A stretch of DNA of 64,000 nucleotides, from contig NW_017803976.1 of assembly GCF_001625305.1 (NCBI RefSeq), positions 894,545-958,544 of the forward strand, in the 5' to 3' direction. Made by a program: the position numbers and the translations under genes. Position 1 is the stretch's first letter, and every line of letters begins with the position of its first letter. Origin of the DNA: Branchiostoma belcheri. Taxonomy: Eukaryota; Chordata; Leptocardii; Amphioxiformes; Branchiostomatidae. Below are positions 59,301-64,000 of the stretch, one piece after another. The notes beneath the pieces were generated by a model. The model searched no databases. It was not told the DNA's origin and worked only from the letters and a program-made list of their open reading frames with translations.

Positions 59301-62300
59301 CACCATCTAGTGTGTATCCTCTGTTACATACGTAAGTTATTGTGTCTTCAGAGAGATATCTTTGTCCAAAGATGTGGCCATTATTGATGTCCTTGGGAGC
59401 TCCACAGACCACTTTTTTACACACTGGTTCCAAGCCACTCCACATGCCATCAGCCTGACAACTTCTCGACACAGAACCGTGCAAGATGTAACCTTCATTA
59501 CACGAATACTGCACAGACTGTCCATAGTAGTAGCGTATACCTCTAAACTTTCCTTTCTTCGGATTGCTAGGCACAGGGCAGCGTCTGGGTTTGCATACTG
59601 GGTTCTCCCCACTCCATGAACCATCAGCTTGACATATTCTGCTATGATTTCCTGAAAGAACATATCCTTCATCACAGAAATATTGTGCAGTACTGTTGTA
59701 TTTGTGCCCAACATTTGTATTGACTTTTCCATTTTGTACAGTGTCAGGTTCTCCACAGGATACTGGTTCACACCGGGGCGCTCCTCCTGACCAGGAAGCG
59801 TTGGCTTGACACCGCCTCTCCCTCTGCCCTTGTAGCTCATACCCTTCCTTGCAGCTGTACTGTATGATGCTACCAAAAGTGTGGTCCTGGCCTGTGATCA
59901 CACCAGCAAGAGATGTGTATGGGAGGGATACAGAGGATGGGAACACACGACGGAGGGGGGACGTTCCACGTTCCATCCCCCTGGCACTTCCGTTTGGAGC
60001 CCCCTTGCAGGAGGTACCCCTCTTTACACTGGTACTGAATAGTGCTGCCGTATGTGTACTCGGATCCGACGACTCCCCCATTTGTGATAGGGTCTGGCAC
60101 TACACAGGAGATGATGACACACATGGGTAATGGATGGCTCCAAGTCTTGTCCTCTTGGCAGGTGGCATTACTTGTCCCTGTAAGTTTGTACCCAACGTTA
60201 CATGTGTAGGTAACGTTGCTGCCAAATATGTAACTATCCCCTGATTTGCTCCCATGTTCGATTTCGGCAGGTTCTGGACAGGTAACTGGCTCGCACGTTG
60301 ATTCCTCACCGTTCCAAGTCTTGTCTGCTTGGCACACGCGCTCCTTTGGTCCCTTGAGTTCATATCCAAGGATGCAGGAATAAATCACAGTGCTCTTGTA
60401 CCGGAAATCTGCACCATCTGCACTGCCATACAGGATCTCTGGTGGTTTTCCACAAGACACGGGTTCACAGGAAGGTGAAGTGTCATTCCAAGACCCGCTT
60501 TCATGACACACCCTTGTTCCCCTGCCTTGAAGCTGGTAACCATCATCACATTGATACGACACCACACCACCATAAGTAAAGTTGTTACCCTCCACTCGGC
60601 CATTGTCAATGCTGTCAGGCCGACCACATGAAACAGGGCCGCAGGTAGGAGGTGGTTTCTCCCAGGTGCCGTCATCTTGACAGTGATACTTCTCTTTCTC
60701 TTCCTCCAGTCGGTACCCTTTCCTGCAGCTGTATTTCACAAAGCCGAGGTAGTAGAAGTACTGCCCCTGCACCAAGCCATTGGTAACGTTGGGAGGACTC
60801 CCACAGTACACAGGGTCACACTTTGGCTCTGCTCCACTCCATGTCCTGTTGGCTTGGCAAGTCCTCTCCGAAGCCCCCGTCAAGACATAACCCATGTTAC
60901 ACTTGTAATGAATAACACTCTGGAACTTGAAGTCGCTGATGCCAATGAGTCCGTAGTTGATGCTCGGTGGGTGTTCACAGGAGACAGGTTGGCATGTAGG
61001 CGACTTGTCTTCCCAATCTGTCCACAGCCCGTCAGCGCTGCACCAGCTTAGGTTCCTCCCTACCAGTTCATACCCTTCGTCACACTTGTACAGCACTGAG
61101 CGGCCATAGGTGAAATTGTTTCCCACGTATCGCCCGTTGTTTACGGTCGGAGGTGGCCCACATGAGATAGCTCTGCAGAAGGCATTAGTGGGGGACCACG
61201 CCTCCTCTGCCAGGCATTCCCTGGTGCCATTTCCTTGCAGTTCATATCCATGATCGCACACATACTTCACCACACTTGTGTAGGAGAAATTTGTACCCTT
61301 CACTTTTCCATTTTTCCACCACAGGGGGTTCTCCACATGATATTGGCTCACAAACAGGCAGGATACCTGACCACTTTCCGTCAGACAAGCAAGTCTGAGT
61401 GCTTTCTCCTATCAGTGTCCAACCGAGATGACATCTGTACTGTACAACACCCTTGTAGTAAATGTTTTGTGCTTCCTTGAATCCATACTGTAGTTTAGGA
61501 GGATCCCCACATGATACAGGTTTACATTCTGGCATTTTGCCACTCCAATTCTTGTTTGCCAAACATCTGCGTCTGGAGTTTCCCACCAGATAATATCCTT
61601 TGTCACAGGTGTACGTCACCTCACTCTGGTAAACAAAGTTTCCCCCAATTAGTGTACCGTTCCCCACCAATGCAGGCCTGCCACATGCCACAGGCTGGCA
61701 GGACGGCAGTGTGTGACTCCAACTTCTGTCAGCTTCACATGTCGCTGACTCAGCACCATGGAGTACGTACCCTTCATTGCAGTTGAATGTGACCGTCTCC
61801 CCATAGTGGAAGTCTGTGCCATGGATGGAGCCATGGTTAAGAGACGGCATGCTACACTGCACCGGCTCACACTGGACCTCCTCTTCACTCCACGTCCCAT
61901 CTGCCAGGCACTTCCTCCGACCCGTGCTCACCAGTTCAAATCCTTTGTCACAGTCGTATTGTACCGTGTCTCCATATTTCAAATTAAGAGCTAACGGTTG
62001 CCCATACTTTAGAGCGGGTGGGGGCTTACAGGGTGCCCTTTCGCAATGCGGTGTTGCTCCATTCCACGAGCGGTTTGCCTGGCACTCTTGTATCCCTTCC
62101 CCTACAAGCACGTAGCCTTCGATGCAGTGGTACGTGATAATGCTTCTGTATGTGAAGCTGCTTCCCTTGACAAAAGCATTTTCCACTTCATCAGGCTTGC
62201 CACATGATACAGGGTTACAGTTGACCACCGGCACTGACCAACTCTTGTTGGCCATGCAGGTTGAATCGGCTGGTTTGTCAGTTTCATACCCAGGTTCACA

Positions 62301-63483
62301 GATGTACTGCACTTTACTTTTGAATATATAGAAATCGCCAACTGCCTTGGCATGTGGGAATTCTGGTGGAGAGCCACAGCTGATTGGCACACAGCTAGGA
62401 GGTTGACCTGACCAAGAGCCGTCGGCTAGACATGTCATGTTACTCTTTCCTTGTATGATGTACCCTGGTTCACAGTTATAGGTTATCAAGCTCTCGTACA
62501 CACTGATATCAGAGCTGGAAATGATGATACCGTGTCTGATTTTTGGGGGGTTGTCACATTTGATAGGGGTACACTGTGGTGGGCCTGGCTTCCAGATACC
62601 ATCCGAGTCACATGTCCTTGTGTCATTCCCGATTAAGATATATCCTACATCACAGTTGTACTGAACAAGGCTCTCATATCTAACATCACCTACTGTCAGT
62701 GATCCGTGTTGGATTTCTGCCGGTTGTCCACAGGAGATTCGCTCACATCTTGGAGCCTCGCCGCTCCATGTCCCGTTTGCCTGGCACATTTGTGACGCTC
62801 TCCCCTCCAATTCGAACCCCTTGTCACACGTGAATGAGACAGTGCTTCCATACTTGTAGTCCCCGTCCGAGAAGAGGAAACTGTGCTCCACCTTCCTGGG
62901 CGGTCCACAGGAAATACGCTCACAGTAAGGTGCATTTCCGCCCCAGCGTCCGTTGGCCTGGCAAACTCTCGCACTTGCCCCCACCAGTGTATAACCCTGC
63001 TCGCAGTGATACTGAACAGTGCTCTGGTAGGTTAAGAAGATGCCGATCATGATGCCATTCTCAATACTGTCTGGCTGTCCACAGTTGACGGGTTGGCAGA
63101 AGGGGATCTTGTAACTCCACTCTCCCGAGGCTAGACAGGTGCGTTCATCAGTGCCATTCAGAACGTAACCTGTCAGACAAACGAAAAAAACCTTAAAAAT
63201 AAAACATCTGCCCAAGTAGCTACATAATGTGACAGCAAAATCTTGAAGCTATGTATATAGAAACTTTGTGACTTTTCAAAGGGTATTTGACAAAGCTATG
63301 ACTTACCTGTCTTTAAACATACTATTAGACGAATTAACATAATGTTTAAGCATTTAGAAACTAGGCATCTCAAGACAGAAGACTGACCTGTGTTACACTT
63401 GTACTCCAAGGTGTGGTTAAACTCATAGCTGCTCCCTGATATCCTACCATTGTGGAGTTCAGATGGAGGGTCACAGGTTACCA
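41359..63483 (-). CDS. Giant CCP(sushi)-EGF extracellular protein, SVEP1/polydom-like, 3' part
   Basis: Minus-strand exons: 63388-63483, 55923-63169, 55065-55238, 45755-45931, 45210-45383, 44559-44732, 43095-43265, 42660-42755, 42169-42264, 41693-41786 and 41359-41407. With two single-base corrections in the large exon all phases agree (nearly all are phase 1) and about 2,850 residues are coded here; the 5' part lies off the right edge. In order: a CCP split over the first two exons, 41 complete CCPs in the large exon, five single-exon CCPs, three EGF modules (for example [19 protein letters not shown]), and a short basic tail ending [15 protein letters not shown] modules bind proteins in complement and adhesion settings. 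Long CCP runs followed by EGFs near the C-terminus suggest SVEP1/polydom, a matrix protein, but the diagnostic VWA, HYR and pentraxin parts are not in view. Another CCP-rich lancelet protein is possible. Confidence 0.85.
43340..44558. other. Intron of the CCP-EGF gene with LINE tail
   Basis: A run of AATC units at about 43348-43373 followed by AAAAATGGTTTATTGCTAAA and CAGCAGAAAGCTGAATTGC matches the 3' tail type of the LINE at 28727. No reverse transcriptase remnant is visible here. From about 44040 to 44500 there is GC-richer DNA with no recognisable gene. Confidence 0.4.
44559..44732 (-). other. CCP exon lacking Cys2 and Cys4
   Basis: The exon has the size (174 bp) and phase of its neighbours, and keeps Cys1 (LECPSP), Cys3 (TITCQ) and the Trp (QTWS). 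The second Cys position reads RSEEGY, and the last Cys is absent (QALPI). CCP pairs Cys1-Cys3 and Cys2-Cys4, so one whole disulfide has been lost. Confidence 0.7.
46292..46433. repeat. Inverted flanking repeat, left copy
   Basis: Read on the minus strand, this matches 54871-55010 on the + strand over about 140 bp (shared strings CACACATCTGACGAAG, AAATTTATG, GGAACAAAGC). The two copies face each other across the retrotransposon at 46469-54846. Confidence 0.7.
46469..46544 (+). repeat. Split direct repeat A1
   Basis: Starts ACTATCCCGAGTTGCTTTGC and ends CGGGTTTCGCA; repeated at 54468-54543. Confidence 0.85.
46566..49341 (+). CDS. Retrotransposon Gag, two exons, zinc knuckle at the end
   Basis: Exon 1 runs from the ATG at 46566 ([10 protein letters not shown]) to 47081 and ends in an acidic Ser/Asp/Glu stretch after Pro/Lys-rich sequence. 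Exon 2 probably starts at 48825 after a strong acceptor (TTTTTTCCCTGTAG), in frame, also acidic then basic. The last part codes for a CCHC zinc knuckle, [14 protein letters not shown], and stops at 49339-49341. To reach it the frame must change at a run of eight G (49112-49119), so the copy is either mutated or misread there. Gag packages the RNA; the zinc knuckle binds nucleic acid. The donor of the intron (GAG then GTTGGT) is weak, so two separate open frames are an alternative. Confidence 0.7.
47299..48290. repeat. Tandem array of 114-136-bp units within gag intron
   Basis: Eight copies plus a partial one, starting at 47299 (partial), 47340, 47469, 47583, 47719, 47847, 47979, 48100 and 48224. 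Each has GCTTGGGACGGGCAGTGAGT then TACCCGCAAGCTGA, later GTGCCTGACAA, and TTGCCCGATGTGGTG. Copies 4 to 6 are most alike; the outer ones are diverged. Confidence 0.9.
49342..50309. other. Spacer between gag and pol, with a 29-bp direct repeat
   Basis: No clear coding sequence. ATTAAACGGCTATATGAAGT plus GTGTTTTTC occurs twice in tandem (49594-49622 and 49623-49652). The pol open frame may begin slightly upstream of its first ATG, since no zinc knuckle or protease is visible here. Confidence 0.5.
50310..52502 (+). CDS. Retrotransposon reverse transcriptase-RNase H polyprotein
   Basis: 730 residues with no internal stop. The reverse transcriptase lies at about residues 110-350, with [13 protein letters not shown] (first catalytic Asp), [23 protein letters not shown] and the active-site LYIDDRLNG. 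RNase H follows at about 430-570, with [29 protein letters not shown] and ENEADYPSR giving the D-E-D-D set. The C-terminal part ([41 protein letters not shown]) is typical of DIRS-order Pol after RNase H; whether it is a methyltransferase relic I cannot say. All catalytic residues are kept, so this copy may be young. Confidence 0.92.
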   Translation: MRSRTAQETTWVTWEGNPRPSPQPGTHTAAEEAVTSQPSVDPTSLPFRDPKNFIAGSLHHNVETWAHLANFSDEGPKVLNWITHKVQVKSFFTSFEGSFKGQSYKSDTPPSIILPNAKNCARHDDFITSHILDRLADGSIKLWGKVGECNPPHLVLPLTVEPSKPRLCWDGRFLNLWTKDCPFKLDSITEAPRLLTKGGYMTHTDEKSGYSHISLSEDSWTYFGFQFKGYFFVYCTLAFGWKASGYLYHTTGSLVSSYARHLGIPTSLYIDDRLNGEFTMTSLPLATLDHFQRANIASYVLCDLLTRAGYFLSLDKCIIVPTQVLVHLGCGLNSADGVFFFPSDKQTKFVILREDILQSTSVTILNLQRFVGKCVSFALMIPGARIYTRQCNKLISTMTKLGRSRTRLTDGARTEIEHWRFIDSGVKPAPWRDERHTAISMATDASGYKWGAVLHSPTRPGTDMSLGDYWQGVDQTKDINCKEAMAVNLALRSAKPWIQNSRVTIRVDNKAVVDAWQGDGARALSLNEEIKIIFETVVDLNISLTMRHVRTSENEADYPSRHMSKTDCMLAPHLWDHIQTEFGGVSGHTVDLMSLDSNAQKDRLGRKLRHYTPFPTPESAGVDMFSFDPKISPQGTEENAYVFPPINMIGAVVNFLLQSKATVTVVVPKLSPRPLWWPILSGVSKKAMKLSEAGSRTALYFPSRQGLQPGKMFKYELWAFRLEPREQDPT
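52567..53958 (+). CDS. Retrotransposon tyrosine recombinase
   Basis: 463 residues, intact. It would integrate a circular DNA copy. N-terminal zinc ribbon CPEC-x10-CQMC (residues about 24-41). A core-binding region follows with [19 protein letters not shown]. The catalytic domain has the first Arg in [11 protein letters not shown], then LHGLRTASA (the HxxR pair), [17 protein letters not shown] with Trp in the H/W position and the nucleophile Tyr. The C-terminal 60 residues are polar. The start is the first ATG, 64 bp after the pol stop, in another frame. Confidence 0.92.
   Translation: MSPLFLPVQPLPTVPRLWKPAVACPECHHPNDEDFRRCQMCSYLRKPCPPPRKVISIDREAINDRLEQMTKMAKSTEYGKKKTAIENELADFLGNLSPPKDLITASPKDVCAFLVWKDRGGKTIVHKVNCKNFGKKRKTGCGCPKRLAAGTVDSIIGQLRSIFATSGRGGDWSDAMGTGNPAAAPAVRQYLKVMKAEQANAMIQPTQAQPVFFEKLTAVCKHITQKMKNPDVRESTLFTLARDQAFLKIMFFAADRASDLGRCKSEELAWLPNEEGVLFNHTFGKTLRDGTANAFPILAGANKSMCPIQGLRTYIRVAQALKVSLAKGYLFRAVNKAQEVINEPFTYDAAQYRFKSYLTEIGRYEGDTLHGLRTASAITMALGGANQSELMSHVGWKDRATAERYLRLDRICHESSPAAILRAQTSGQSTKADNPTEANQDRTPTDKGLFYQERNSRKYRPVF
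53959..54408. other. Element 3' noncoding region with segment complementary to gag intron
   Basis: No coding sequence. Positions 54039-54088 are complementary to 48387-48430 in the gag intron (shared TTTTCCTCGTTCCATA and CCTCGCCTCTCGCTG). The stretch 54290-54390 is purine-rich (GAGAGG-type). Confidence 0.6.
54409..54473 (+). repeat. Split direct repeat B1
   Basis: 65 bp, starts GGCCCGACATATCGCCCATA and ends GGATCAGGTACTATC; repeated exactly at 54782-54846. Confidence 0.88.
54468..54781 (+). repeat. Split direct repeat A2 (contains assembly gap)
   Basis: 54468-54543 repeats A1. The rest, before B2, is a poly-A run, the gap 54600-54714 and GC-rich sequence. Confidence 0.75.
54600..54714. other. 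Assembly gap
   Basis: A run of 115 N following poly-A. Confidence 1.
54782..54846 (+). repeat. Split direct repeat B2
   Basis: Second copy of the 65-bp B repeat; its ACTATC end marks the right end of the element. Confidence 0.88.
54871..55010. repeat. Inverted flanking repeat, right copy, with CTGACGA-stem-GAAA motif
   Basis: Inverted partner of 46292-46433. It holds CTGACGA (54916-54922), a 7-bp stem GGTTGAT/ATCGACC (54924-54930 with 54934-54940) and GAAA (54941-54944). It ends about 55 bp before the CCP exon at 55065. Confidence 0.6.
55923..63169 (-). other. 7.2-kb single exon coding for 41 CCP modules
   Basis: Acceptor at 63170-63171 (GTCTGACAG) and donor at 55921-55922 (AAAA then GTAAGT). 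Between them there is no intron and no stop in the corrected frame. Modules are about 58 residues long and follow C-G-x-P, then F/Y-T-Y, then Y-x-C-x-x-G-Y/F-x-L-x-G, C, W-S-G, P-x-C. Frame changes occur at 61311-61315 (a run of five T) and 59921-59923 (a run of three G). In each case removing one base restores a normal CCP, and with both removed the exon length fits phase 1 to phase 1 exactly. Confidence 0.9.
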
Positions 63484-63778
63484 CTGTATGTGCAAGGAAA
63501 TAAACAATATCATCAATGGTACAAACTGTGGTAAGTCATACCCATATCCCTGCAGTTTAACCTAGTAACCAAAATTTATTTGATGTCAAATGGCTACTTA
63601 GCTGGCTAAAGGTTAAGAAGATTAAGACATTGCTATATTTTAACAAAAACATTCTGGGCCATCAATGGATGGAAAATTTGTGAAATCAGCTTGAGTCTGC
63701 AAACTAAAGGACTGGTTATTTTTTTGAGACAGGATTCTGTTTCACCATGATAGCTAATGAGACTGTCAAAGAAACTAT
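63484..63778. other. Intron of the CCP-EGF gene
   Basis: No feature seen. The next upstream exon is off the right edge or not recognisable. Confidence 0.5.
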
Positions 63779-64000
63779 GGCCCTGTTCAGACGGAGTCAG
63801 TGAAAGCACTTTACATGTGGTTTCCGCCGAAGCCGGCCAAGTGGCCCCATCTGAATGCTCCAAAATACAAATCACATTGAAAGCGCATTGATCCCAAACC
63901 ACTTCAGGATGTAGTTTTGAACCTGTTTTCCCGGATCGCAATTTGTGTCTGAACGCAATGTGATTTCAATGTGACTTCACCTGGTCATGGATTACGGGGT
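63779..64000. mobile_element. GGCC-ended MITE, truncated by the window edge
   Basis: Starts GGCCCTGTTCAGACGGAGTC after TAT. Read in reverse, its sequence follows 7410-7626 closely (GTAATCCATGACCAGG, CACATTGAAATCACATTGCG, CTTTCAATGTGATTT). So it is an inverted copy of the element at 7066-7626. Confidence 0.75.

Overview
The window looks like nuclear DNA of an invertebrate chordate, most likely a lancelet (Branchiostoma). This is an inference. It rests on intron-rich genes with clear vertebrate counterparts (POLE4, CCDC152, SPICE1), a very large complement-control-protein (CCP/sushi) gene, an EDG-like receptor gene, and a dense load of CR1-like LINE fragments, a tRNA-derived SINE, GGCC-ended MITEs and a DIRS-order tyrosine-recombinase retrotransposon. 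There are two assembly gaps (11916-12088 and 54600-54714).

Layout. 1-830: CR1-like LINE remnant. 831-11000: no host gene recognised, but five inverted-repeat or TIR elements. 11012-11340 (-): probable first coding exon of a type II membrane protein, followed upstream by a gap whose two edges carry the same 232 bp. 12321-17400: MITEs, a LINE tail, a GT microsatellite and a duplicated noncoding block. 17468-18821 (+): complete four-exon POLE4. 19300-21651 (-): complete eight-exon coiled-coil gene, probably CCDC152, tail-to-tail with POLE4. 22370-40200 (+): complete SPICE1 in 20 coding exons, head-to-head with CCDC152 across a short shared promoter region. SPICE1 introns hold an intronless rhodopsin-family receptor (26733-28019), a LINE fragment, a SINE, several MITEs and a minisatellite that begins at a splice donor. 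41359-63483 (-): the 3' part of a CCP-EGF protein gene that runs off the right edge. Its centre is one 7.2-kb exon coding for 41 complete CCP modules; the downstream exons carry one CCP or one EGF each. A Ngaro/PAT-type retrotransposon (46469-54846) sits in one of its introns.

Functionally, POLE4 (DNA polymerase epsilon subunit) and SPICE1 (centriole and spindle protein) are cell-cycle genes on either side of CCDC152. The CCP-EGF gene is an extracellular protein, best compared with SVEP1/polydom. I see no sign that these genes act as one pathway. The most unusual items are the 41-CCP single exon with a two-module higher-order repeat, the receptor lacking both the DRY arginine and the NPxxY tyrosine, the splice-donor minisatellite, and the retrotransposon with a tandem array inside a probable gag intron.
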